From Andrena cerasifolii (Eukaryota; Arthropoda; Insecta; Hymenoptera; Andrenidae), in the NCBI RefSeq assembly GCF_050908995.1, contig NC_135123.1:10850001-10914000 (forward strand): DNA of 64,000 nucleotides, given 5' to 3'. Made by a program: the position numbers and the translations under genes. Position 1 is the first letter of the stretch, and each line of letters begins with the position of its first letter. Below are positions 34,816 through 45,700 of this stretch, piece by piece. The notes beneath the pieces were generated by a model that saw only the letters and a list, made by a program, of their open reading frames with translations, was not told the DNA's origin and ran no database searches.

Positions 34816-37800
34816 CCAACTGAATTTCGCCAAAAATTGTGGATTAGTCCATTTTTCTTCTCAATGCCTCAATTGCCCCAAACCGCAACAGAAGAAGTCC
34901 AAGATTGTCCTAGTGTTTTAAGATACTTCACTCACGATCAGTTGAAACTCAAATAATCGAAATTTCCATTAAAAAACACATGGCCCCAAGTAGTATTAAC
35001 TTCGATATGCAGACTAACAAAGTAAGAATATAAATTAACCACTACTTCGTAGCAAGCGATGATTAAGCGAGAACCCAACAAATCATCACAAATCAGACTA
35101 TACCTAAAAAAACGTGATCTAAAAAGTTGCAACAGATCGCTCCTGCAATGATCAATAATTGTAAGTCAATGGTTGGAGAAATACAGCATGATTCGCTGCC
35201 TACGAAGTGAAAAACGAGCTTGTTATTGGGCCCAAGTGCCTTGCATCGATTACTCATGAAAATTGTACGTCATTCCTGGATGACGGTAGCAGGGAGCACC
35301 AGCCGCGTCTCCGCGCGAGCAGGCTACTAAATTGTTGTCCATCACCGTCCCCAGTTTTCCAAGGTGCGTTCGCTGCCTGGTCTCGGGTCTGCTCGAATTA
35401 TTCTCGTTCATGCGCCGCTTCGTGCCTGGCGCGCACTTATCCCGCGACGTTCGACGTCGGCGTGCGTGATTACTGAACGGTAGATCGGATTGGCTGCTGG
35501 TCGAGAAACACTGTAAGACCGGCTTTGCCATTTCTCCAGAGCCTGGCGATCCGGACCGTTCCTCCAGCTGCTCTCATTTCCCCGCAGCTGGCTCGACTCC
35601 TGCGTTTACCCACGTTCCCTCGCCGTTGGACTCCATACAAGGTGTCCGAGAAGCAAGTGGCTCGGAGGAGGCTGCTTTAAACACTTCATTCCGAGATTGA
35701 AACGTTTGCTGCACACCGTGTGCGGGAATGATACAATCCCATCTGGCGTGCACGCTTGGTACACGCCTATGGGCGTTCTCCGCGGCAGGGGTGGTTACTG
35801 AATGCGCACGAGGGTCTGCTGTACTTGAAGGGTCGAGCAGAGAAATTGTGGGGTAAAGGGTGTTGTAGGTGAGGCTGAGGTGTACCCTTGGCAGGTAGTT
35901 GATGAATAGTGTGTTTGAGTTCGACGATCCGGTTGGAAGAAGATGGTAAATGGAATTGGAGTTTGTAGTTTTGAGTTGAACGGTACAGAAAAATTTATGG
36001 GGGACTTGGATCCCAGTGGATGCAGTTTGAAGATGGACTCAAGTGACACCATGTCGCTAAAATTAAAATTACCAAGTAGAGTTCCTGTTGTGATTGGTGA
36101 AAGGCACATTTAGTGACTTTCAAACGGCTTCCACTGATTTGTGAGACATTCTGTATAATCTGTATAATCAGTACGATTCAAAGACACGTTTTAATATCTG
36201 CTCGCCTCGATCGTTCTAATTGCACGGTGCGCTTTCACCCCATAGCAAAATATGGACTAATTACACGGATATGGGCGATTTGCGCGTACTATACCGAGGA
36301 CATCATTAAAGTAAAAAGGGTTCGCGACAGACACTTCGTTATCCTGGAGGATAGTAATCGGGCTCGATGCGTGACAAATATCGCAGTTTACGTATGCACG
36401 AGGACTGTATTAGCAGGTTCCATGCACCTTAAAGTGATCTTCGATAATGGTAGAATATTACGATAAGTGGCGAGCATTAGAGGGGAGGAGTTAGCTTGTG
36501 TAACTTTACGAGAACGTTTCAATAAATATTTGTTCTTTATAACATCCGATTCTTCGAGATGAACGACCCTTCCTTCGTTTATCTATTTCGTTAGAAAACT
36601 GGGGAACACTGGACAGCTATTTTTTTAAATACAGTAAAATTCAGGCTGAAAACAGCTGTTCCTATCAGAATACGCTTATTGTTAGATTCGTTTCAACCCT
36701 CACGAACGTATCTTCGAAACTCGAAACTGATACCTAAGGAAATTCCACGGGAAGCTTCGAGAGAAGTTCCTTGCCAGAGTTGCCTGTATTAATAACTTCC
36801 AAAATGTGCACGAATTTGCCCTGTCAACCCCCGCTCCATTCAAACTTCGACAATTCCCCTGTCCTTACGCGCCTGTTCGCCAAAAAAGAATCGCTGTTTT
36901 GCCGCGCGAAGTTAGGACGCCTTCGCGCGCAAGAAACTGGGAAGCTCCGTTGCAACTTGTTTGCAACACGAAGCTAACACGCGTTATTTCTACCGAACTT
37001 CCGTATGAAAATTACGCGCAGCGCAGGGAGCTCCACCTCCGACAGGACTGTTCACTTCACGCGTAATTCGAGCTTTGAAAATTTTCCATTTTTGACGACA
37101 AAGATGCACCACGGAATTACAGTAGTCTTTCTGAAACTTCAGGCTGATTCTGAACATACTAAACGAAAAATAACAAATTTCCTTTTCCAGAATGTAATCA
37201 ATTTTTCTACGAAACCAAAGATAGAATTATTCGCCAAGTCCCTGTACCATAAAAAATTATTTAAATAACGGATCGAATAAAAGATACTTTAACTTTAGAT
37301 TCTCGACGAATAAAGTTAATTTTTTGATTCCCAACCCAGACCTAACCCGAGCTAACTTTATTCGACACATGATGAATAGGTTTTTTAATTATTTGTTATT
37401 CAAAATTTTATTTAAATAAAAAAATTGCGCACCTTTGCCCTGTACCCTCACTCGTTAACAACTTCACTAATTAACCACGTAAAAAATAAATTCCTGAAAA
37501 TTCTACAGACCCCAATCCCCTGATTCCCACGCTTATCATTCGCATACCATCACCGACCACCAACCACGAGCCCCGACCTGCCCCAAAATAGCTCCACCCA
37601 ATTCGATAAACAATACCTACTCCTAAAATACCAACGTCCATGTCGTCCAAGCCTGTCATCCGTATTCGATAAGAATGCATGGCCATCAGCCTTTAGTGGC
37701 ACTCCAGACGATCGAACCGTTATTTCTCTGCTCGTTCGTCGCCCGCGAGCAAGCTCGAATGAGCAGCGTGAGCGAGCAGTCTAATTTCGAAAAGCGATTT

Positions 37801-38490
37801 GTCTGACCGTGGGAAGGAACGATTTCGGGCATGGCACGGGCAGTAGCTCGCCTATTTCAGCTGCGCTCGGTACATACGCGTGGAGAAAAACGAAACGAAA
37901 AGGAGGGGAAAAAATATGGCAGGGAGACGCGCTGGCAGAAAATGACGGCATTCATCTTCTTACGGCATCCTCCACGCCCGACCTGACATATTCTACTGTA
38001 AGAAAAACGCGCGGCGCTCACGGACAACCAGAGACGGATGGCTGGCTGCTCGGATAGGCAATGAGCAGCGCAATTGCAGCGCGTCGAGCAGGCCTCAAAG
38101 CACCGTCGAATAACAAGCCTTTTTGCGGGATAATGGAAAAAACAGATCGGTTTCCTTGGCCATGCAGGAAGCCGTCTGTTTTGCCAACCATCCGAGGGAA
38201 TTCATCGATTCCTCCGCGAAAGCTCGGGCGAAGTCCTTCGGCCCTTGCACCAGGGTGCCTCTCACGCCGTTTCAGCAACGTCCTCTTGCTTGTGGTCCCT
38301 TCGAAGCGATATCTTCTTCCCCACGTGTACTTCAGGGTCGAACGGGGTAAAAGGCGATCCTATTGATAACCTACTGGGGAACAGTGAGCTTGTGCGACGC
38401 AGAGTCTAATAGCATTTAAACTGTCTTATTTCTTGTTTAAAAAATTTGATAAGAATTTTAAAAAATTCTTCTCCTTTTTACCACCAAAAT
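34816..38490. other. Long stretch without a supported gene
   Basis: The 36113-36466 frame (117 codons from GTG, purine-first biased, no family match) is the only notable one and has no supporting signals. A perfect 12 bp inverted repeat CGAATAAAGTTA (37307-37318) and TAACTTTATTCG (37353-37364) is present. Nothing else seen. Confidence 0.5.
37307..37364. repeat. Hairpin with 12 bp perfect stem
   Basis: CGAATAAAGTTA at 37307-37318 pairs with TAACTTTATTCG at 37353-37364 across a 34 bp loop. No transposon ends recognised around it. Confidence 0.7.
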
Positions 38491-38499
38491 GGTATTTTA

Positions 38500-38994
38500 C
38501 CGAAGCGTTAAAGCGGAGCGCGGAGTTGGAGGACGGAGTAGTGGAGCAATGGGGTTTTGCCCGGAGCAGGAGCGGAGCTGCAGCACGGAAATTTGTTGCT
38601 ACACCACTGCTGCAATTTTTTTTTATTATTCGAACTTTCTTTCATTTTATACGAGCAGATGAATAAACTGTTTTTAATAAATACCAATTCTCAATTTTTC
38701 ATCATTGAAAAATATGTTAAAGAGGCATAGTACAGACACATAGTGAGAGCACAGCACAGCTTTCTTTGCTCGAAAATTAAGCATTCTTTATGAATTTGTT
38801 TTCTATATGAAAATGAAAAGCTAGGAAGGTGGGGATTGTTGCAAATGAAGGATCACTGTTGGAAGGTATGAAAAGAGTTTTTATATAAAAAAATGCAGTT
38901 GGAGCGGAGCAGGAGCGGAGCTGGATTAAGTATTTTGATGTCGGAGCGGAGCAGGAGCGGAACAATTAAAAAATTGGTCTGCTCCAATCCCCTG
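38500..38994. mobile_element. hAT-like element remnant with GGAGC repeats
   Basis: The motif CGGAGCAGGAGCGGA occurs three times (near 38562, 38904 and 38946), with further GGAGC copies at 38510-38545. The right end, read inverted, is CAGGGGATTGGAGCAGACC, which has the CAGGG start and subterminal motif repeats common in hAT-superfamily elements. No matching left terminus and no 8 bp duplication of TGTTTTAT were found, so it appears truncated. The left boundary given is approximate. No transposase frame. Confidence 0.42.
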
Positions 38995-40149
38995 TGTTTT
39001 ATACTATTCAGGTACAGCTTTGCGCTCTATTGATGTGGAATAAAATAGGGGTACGCTTGGGCTCCCAATACCGAAGCACTCCAGCGACAGAATCGTTGAA
39101 CACTTAGGTGTAAGAATAAGCGAGCAAGCTTCTTGAGATCATTTATAGGTTATTTTGCCAGTACACCGCCCAAGTAATTCCTCACTCTCATCTCCAGCTG
39201 AAAGTTGGGTTTCTTTTCTAGTTCGCGGGGGATGAACGAGGAGCAGCGCTCGACGTTATTCGCAAAGTGTCTCCATCGATTTCAGGCAACCATCCCCAGA
39301 CCGATGTACAGCAAACTACCTTTGACAGGCTGCGAACAATTAATGCACCTTCCCTAAGTACTTCGTAAAGCAACTGCCGGCATTGTTCCCGTTTTGAAGG
39401 CTGTGGAGTGTGTAAGTAATGCCTTAAATGCACCTTGCCCAACGTGTTACCCGCTCGACATGTCATGCAACAACGACTAAACGCCCTGAATAACTGTATC
39501 CTCTCAGGCTACCCGCGGTATACGGGTTTTAACACGTGGCAATCTACACGCGCACGTCTGGACGATCACTTGGCCACGTTCCCAATCGATATTCCATTTA
39601 GAATCCTCTTAATTAACGCCGAGGATTCTCGAAATCACGGCTGCTTCCTTCTCGGCAATTTTCTGGTCTCCGGGCGAAAATGTGGAACTTTTCAAGCGCA
39701 GAGAAATTAAAATATTGTGATACGATATATTAAATTTAGAAATTGTAATTGATAGAGAAGTATATATCTACTATCTGCTGAATTCTTCATTTTATGGTAT
39801 GCTTATTCTGAAACATATTTATGGACTCCAAGATTCAAGTATATCGAGTGACGTCGGTCTTTTTTTTTCGAGTAAAAAACTCTCCATTTCCGTACAACAC
39901 GATATCCATTTTCGTGGAATGGAAATGACGGTCGTACGGCCGTGCAATCTTCCATTTTCACGAGCTGTGAGACCATACAGATTTTAGGCGGCGATGGCTT
40001 TTGTCACCACTTCACCGGCTGCCGCGCAGCTCGATTGCAAATTGCCGACGTCAAACGAGCCGGGTAAATTATTCCGGTAAATCGCCCGCCGAGCTTTCGA
40101 CCGCTAAACTGTTACGGGCAGGAATAATATTTTTCTGGAAATCGAATTA
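38995..40149. other. Stretch without a supported gene
   Basis: Mixed DNA with short unrecognised frames. No repeats seen. Confidence 0.5.
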
Positions 40150-40635
40150 TTATCCGTTCGACGTACATTGATTATTGTCAATGCAAGAATCCGGGACGCT
40201 TTTACGCCGTTTAATTAACGTGTCAATCTCGGCTGCTGACTGTGACACTTTTTTGAACGTTGCAGACACATTTGACACTCCCTCTATTACATGTCCCCTT
40301 TTATGTGATCTATCAAGTACCAAAATCTCGCCCGAATGAAACGCATTGATTTCGAGCCAGTGCGACAATCGAATGCACTGTGAATTAAACGCATAGCGCA
40401 CAGGCCTGCAACTGTTCGCGCGATCGACTGGATAAAACGGATCCCTACTTCTAATGCCAAATATCGCTAACCAGACGTCAAGATGGGAGGGATGGGAAAC
40501 CCGACTTTGAAAGTTGGTGAGACGCGAGCACCATTGAACAGGATCATTACCAAACAACGAAAAACGCAGGGGAGTCGTTGGAAAGCGACCACTCGAGGCT
40601 GCTTTCCACCTGGCCACGTCAGGAAACGACCCCAT
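40150..40635 (-). CDS. Candidate 161-codon open frame, unknown function
   Basis: I do not recognise this protein. It is a complete minus-strand frame of 161 codons. The C-terminal half (from about residue 88, LSHWLEINAFHSGEILVLDR onward) has protein-like charge balance and about 60% purine-first codons by hand count. The N-terminal half is less convincing. No signal peptide, membrane helix or motif is evident, and no splice or promoter signals were found. It is one of the longest frames in the window, but chance frames of similar length occur elsewhere here. Confidence 0.15.
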   Translation of the reverse strand: MGSFPDVARWKAASSGRFPTTPLRFSLFGNDPVQWCSRLTNFQSRVSHPSHLDVWLAIFGIRSRDPFYPVDRANSCRPVRYAFNSQCIRLSHWLEINAFHSGEILVLDRSHKRGHVIEGVSNVSATFKKVSQSAAEIDTLIKRRKSVPDSCIDNNQCTSNG

Positions 40636-41999
40636 TATCGACGAAAGGACTGTTTAAGGCCCTGGTTTCGAGGGCTGGCCGTTCGATAACGATTTCCGTT
40701 GCGTGCACCGAGCCAGGATGAGAATCCTCTGCCTCGAAGGTTAGCCGTGATCAAGGCCACTCTCTGCTCGTTCTGCTTTCTATTTTTGCGCTCGCAGGTT
40801 CCCCGCCCAGCCGCGCGGGCACACGTGTGTGCGTGGAGCGGTCCGAAGCGGGCGAGATTGCTCGACAAACCGGGATGATCTGCTTCAGATCGCCGTCCCG
40901 CAACTTACCCCCGCCCTCGGCCCATAAATTCGAGTCCGCGAGATAACCAAGGGGCCGTAAAAACCGGCAAAGTTCGCCGTGTTGTCCCATCTGCGCGAAA
41001 TATTACCAGCTGGGAGCTATTTAACGAATGCTAGAAAAACAGATCCCGGGGACAAAAAGCGGGATACGAACGCGGATGGTCTTGCGCGATCCGCCGGTCG
41101 CGGCTACGTATCGAGTTATCGAAGATGGATATATTCCAACGGGCACGCTCGTGAATCGCGCCGAGCCGTGTAGAAAATTCCGCGGTTAGAATACCTCGGT
41201 TGCAGCGACTGTTTAACGATCAAAGGATCTAACTGACAGCCCCCCAGATTTGATAATACACTTCGCAAATGTACGGAGAACCGCTTTACCGCTCGCTCTC
41301 CAGCGAGCTCGAAGAATGGAAGAAAGAATCAGAGGACACCAGAGTCCCCCGTAAAATCTAAGCCCTCGATCCCCAGGAATCGTCGACAAGTACCTAGCCG
41401 ACGATCTTCGAAACATCACCCAGAATCCCATCCACCAACTTCTCTCGCAATTAAACCGGCTAAAAAGAAAGCACCTATCCCGAAGAACAATCAATCGTCC
41501 GGAGCCGCCCTCTCGCCATCCCCGAAGGAGCAGAAGATCAAAGAACAGAGGGAAGATCCCACTAAAAGCATCCAGAAACAGATTCCCAAACCGCCCATCG
41601 CTGCAGCCTGCGGGCGCATCCCGAGTCGTTCCCTTTGCCGATTGATATCCGCTCGATCGCGGCGAGCGAGGATGGAGCCAGGTGGAGCAAGGATCTACCA
41701 TAGAGCAAGGAGCGCCATCAATCTGACGCGGGCAATATCGTTACTCCTCGCCGGGGGAATCCACGAAAATGTTATTCAGGACGTCAGCGTCCTTTTTGCA
41801 ACGTAACCACCGGGACAACAAAAGACTGACGGAAGGGGCGGAGGGGTGGCGGAGGATCAGAGGCAGCAACGACAGACGCGGAGCAGGGGCCCGGAGGAGC
41901 GAGCAGGAGAGGCGAAAGCACCGGCATCAGCATCAGCAGCACCGGCAGCTTCACCTTTGCCACGGGGAAAAAGGAAGAAAACAGGCCGCGGCAACGGCT
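40636..41999. other. GC-rich stretch without a supported gene
   Basis: GC-rich, CpG-containing DNA with overlapping frames on both strands (for example 41213-41701 minus). Purine content on the plus strand rises strongly from 41820 onward. Possibly regulatory, but no specific element can be named. Confidence 0.45.
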
Positions 42000-42042
42000 G
42001 AGGAGGGTTGAGGAGAGCCGAGGAGAGCCGAGGAGGGCTGAG
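42000..42042. repeat. 10 bp tandem repeat, about four copies
   Basis: GAGGAGGGTT, GAGGAGAGCC, GAGGAGAGCC and GAGGAGGGCT follow one another directly. The tract is purine-rich on the plus strand. Confidence 0.85.
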
Positions 42043-42181
42043 AGAAGGGGAAAGGTTCGAGAGCACGGTCTACGCGTGGCCTCGACGTCGTTTCCTGCCC
42101 TGATTGGACGTTGGCTCGTGGCCGGCGTTCGCCATTCACCGGAAACCCAGCAGCGCTCCTCGAACGTTCGCGTGTACCAAG

Positions 42182-42250
42182 CTTCTCTCTCCCTCTCCCC
42201 CTCTCTCTCACTCCCTCTCCCCTTCTCCCTTTCTCTCTCATTCTCTCCCT
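42182..42250. repeat. CT-rich low-complexity tract
   Basis: Degenerate CTCTCCC-type repeats, purine-rich (GAGAG) on the minus strand. It creates Ser/Leu/Pro-repeat frames on the plus strand that are not genes. If the minus-strand exon at 42261-42314 is real, this is the start of its intron. Confidence 0.92.
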
Positions 42251-42260
42251 TCCGCCTCAC

Positions 42261-42314
42261 CTGCTGGCCAGCCTGCCGTCCTTCTCCCAGGACGGGCTGC
42301 TGCCCAGGCATCAT
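42261..42314 (-). CDS. Candidate first coding exon (18 codons), unknown gene
   Basis: On the minus strand, tandem ATG codons at 42314-42309 open a frame reading MMPGQQPVLGEGRQAGQQ. It ends exactly at CAG followed by GTGAGG, a good donor, at 42260. The putative intron begins with a long GAGA-rich tract, often seen close to insect promoters. No TATA box, initiator or second exon could be assigned, and the glycine/glutamine-rich peptide matches nothing I know. The larger frame continuing through the GAGA tract (Arg-Glu repeats) is not believable as protein. Low confidence. Confidence 0.2.
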
Positions 42315-42561
42315 CACTGGTCAGACCGCTCTTTTTCTTCGCTCGACCCTCGACGATTTGCCCCCTCGCCCCCTATCCTGGCCACGAATCCAGAACGGGA
42401 ACCTGTTCGACCGGTTCCGTAGGTGCTACCTGCGTCCAGGAGTACAGAGAGCTGGGCTGACGAGCCGGGGCCCCTTTCGTGGGGCATAATTGTAACGACC
42501 GCGAGATGTCTTCTCCGTCACGAGGTGTTCGCAGGGCTCAACCTAGTTTCCACATTCGCAG

Positions 42562-42676
42562 GTGCTGCGGGGGATCGTGAATGGACAATTTGCTTGCTCT
42601 TTGGATCTTTCGAATCTTCGCGTGTACGTGGCTCCGTACGGTTGGGAGCCAGATATAGGAGCGACAGGGATCGCAG
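42562..42676 (+). CDS. Candidate 115 bp exon, unknown gene
   Basis: I do not recognise a gene here. TTTCCACATTCGCAG ends at 42561 (weak acceptor) and CAG followed by GTAATT begins a putative intron at 42677. The frame VLRGIVNGQFACSLDLSNLR, continuing to GIA, is open throughout, and about 42% of its codons begin with G by hand count, the strongest coding-like bias among the exon candidates. The frame also continues unspliced to a stop at 42750. Another plus frame and minus-strand frames are open across the same bases. It lies about 250 bp from the minus-strand candidate at 42261, so the two could not belong to one transcript. Confidence 0.22.
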
Positions 42677-42750
42677 GTAATTTCGAACTGCCCATCTGCA
42701 GTCGCCACTTTGCCAGCTGGGTGGTTTCGACAGCAGGTTCTAGCATCTGA

Positions 42751-45700
42751 TAGCGATGCAGTGGTGCAGCAAATGACGGAGCTTTCTCTTGGAGGCAAAT
42801 TAGGAGTGGTGGAACGCTTTAGGCGGGTTGCGTTATGGAGTAGCAGAGAGAAAGGCACTGGGGCGCTTTCTTAGACGTATGGGAAGCATCGATTTTGTCA
42901 GGGCTACTAGCAGGTCCAAACGGATAACGGTTCTAATCGGTGTAGATGAACCTGTCTCTTTAATTAGACGCTCCGTTGGTAACTGGTCGGTGTAAGAGAG
43001 ATAGCGACGGCTTCCTGGGGACGCTTCGAAATTGAAGAGCAATTGGATCTCGATAGGTGAAGTCGCCGGCCGGGGGAAAAACAGGGGGACGGTTTTTGGT
43101 GCCAGACTCCTCCGTTTTCAACGGTTATCTCCGAGCTCCTCCGTTTTCAGCGCTCCAGTAGACGGCGCTCTTTATTAACGTCCCCGCCTTTAAAAAGATA
43201 ATGGATTATAGGGGGAGAAACGGAGCGAGCGCTGGAGGAATACGCCTCCGAAGTCGAGGGGTGGATTTAGATAAAGGAGTATGGTAATTCGGCGAGCGCA
43301 AGCGGCAAACAACAAGCACCGGCGCAATGGGAAATTCGATTTCTGCTCCTTTCGACGTGGAACTGCTCGCCCTGGAAGATCATTAAAGGGGAGGGGGCAG
43401 CGAAACGAGGACCCCCGAGTGAAATGTGCTGCGCATTTAATCGATGCAGTTACTTTCAGCGACGGACGCGCCTCTTTATTCATAGCCTCTACTGTATTCG
43501 CTGCAATCGCCTTAGTTTTGCGCTCCAGGGTCGATGAAAGGGCGGGATATTGCGAGCATACAGAGCTCGCTGTTCTCTGCCAGAAAATTCCAGCTTCGAC
43601 GCCTTCTCGGTTCTTTTTTCTTCGGGTTTAACTTTAATTTCCCAACACGCTGTTATTAAATGGGCAGAAATTACTCCCAACCCCGAGGCGCAGTTTGGTC
43701 GACTTCATTGAAATGTGGAAACATTCAATTCTGTCGAACGAGCCGCATTGTTCGCCCAAAGTAAATCGTGACGTTCGATGCCATAGAGCTGTTGCCGGGA
43801 ATTTATTTCGGAATGGGACTCGCGCTCGATCGTATCGCGGTATTAATGACGCGGAGCGTTTGCAGTAATACCACAGGAGTTGGTATAAATTCAGCACACC
43901 CGCCGCCCGGAGCAAAGATGTCCTTTGTCACGCGTGCCCCGCCGTTTTATGACTTCCAAACGGCCCCGTTTCGGGCATAACGCACCGGGAAGATACGGTC
44001 CTATTTAAAAGCATAAGTCGAAACTTTCGCCGTTCTCCCGGCAGCCGTGGAAGCTGTGTAACTCTCGTCCGAAGGCACTTATTGCCCCCCTAACTTTTGG
44101 CATTGAGAAGATAAACGATTGCTTCCTCCCGACCATCCCCCGTCTTCGTGCGCCAGGCGAATTATACTTTCGCTTTTATGCTCGGTCATTGATGCTCGAT
44201 TGACACGAGTTGTCGCACGGTTTAAGGGTTGCTCGTTAGATTGTCGCTGAGAAGCTGGATAACGTAGACACTACTTAGAGAAGTGCTTTCGATTTTTATT
44301 TCAGGTTTCTGCGAGATTACAGCAGAATAATTTTTGTATTGGTTTATGAGCTTCCTCGCGACTTCCTCTGGAAGTTGTAAAGGATAGGATCGCCTCTAAT
44401 TTTATTTACTATTTTCGGCACGCAAAGGATCAGTGTGTTTGTTAAAATTTCAAGAAAACTGGAGTGAAAAAGTTCTGTGGGCATTCTGGTTTCGGCTTGG
44501 CTACTTGTCGAAAGCGTGCCTGATCATTTAACGATCTCGAAGTTTGTTTGTCTACTAATTTCATTCTAACAGATTTCGAAACGAATCAATTACACCGCGC
44601 GGTATACCGAGGAATGGCGTTAGGAGGAAATTCTACAGGCGCTGAGAAAATTTCCATGCAATATCTTTAGCTATTTAGTTTGGAATTTCTGTTGAAGTAC
44701 ATGGTCGTGTCATTAATGACGCATTTACGTCATCGATCATCAACATCGACAACAGTTATTGCCCCATCAATTCGACCAGGCCAAATATTGATACTAATTT
44801 TCCCAGGTTTTCACGCAAAAGCGATTTATTAGTTTGATTAAAAAGTAATTAACGAGGGGCAAGTTTTGCAGGTGGCAGCGTAACACGCGACAGAACACCG
44901 TTTACGCTCTGTTATATATTGTTTCGCGATATTGACTCATTATTGGCCGTAAATATTATTCCACTACCCATGCTGGACGATATTGGATCGATAATGGCAC
45001 CCCGTCGTTCCGTGATGGTGCTCGAGAGGTCACGGTATGGAGTACCATTTAATCGATAGTGATCTAACATTCGGTACAATCGGTCTGCATTGTTAATCGT
45101 AAGCTCCTTGCCCCCATTTACCAACACAGAAACGAATCCTCTGTGCACAGAATACATAATTCCTGTATTACTCATGAATTCGAGAAGAGATACACGTTTC
45201 TTCGCGTTAAAACGTTTCGTCGGCCCCGAAAGATTCACAATCCCTGGACGCGCTTCCCATTCCACCCAGCAGGTAGGTAATCACCTCTAATCAAATATGA
45301 ATTATCCCCCTCGAACAGAAAATTCTACAAACAGAGCTACCTCTCCTGCCCAAACAACTGTAGCCAACATTTTCACAATATTCCCAAGGGATGCCTCAGA
45401 AACCAACAGAAATAGAATTCAAATTCTTCAACCTCGCTAATAAAACCCCCTCCAAAAGGCTAAGAATCTTCGTTCCCCTGAATCTGAAACCATTCACGCA
45501 ACACTTTACAATACGACACGCGGAGCGTTTAATAAATAATGCTTCCACTAATCAATTATTCCAAGCAGAATCAGTACAGAAAGCCAAGAAGTAATATCGG
45601 AAAGTTATGGCCCCTGGAGCGTATCGAGGCAAAGTGCCGACCATCGGGCGACAAGGAGCTGGTCCACGGAACCACCGGACCGCCGTGCCGGAACTCGGAC

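Noticed and set aside
36113..36466. 117-codon frame with a protein-like sequence
   Set aside because: Starts at GTG just after a stop. No splice, promoter or homology support; mild purine-first bias alone is not enough.
41784..42460. Arg-Glu-rich minus frame and Ser/Leu/Pro-rich plus frames
   Set aside because: Caused by the GA/CT-rich tracts. Only the first 18 codons of the minus frame, ahead of a donor, are kept as a low-confidence exon.
44912..45265. 117-codon minus frame of natural-looking composition
   Set aside because: No upstream acceptor, no family match and only modest codon bias.
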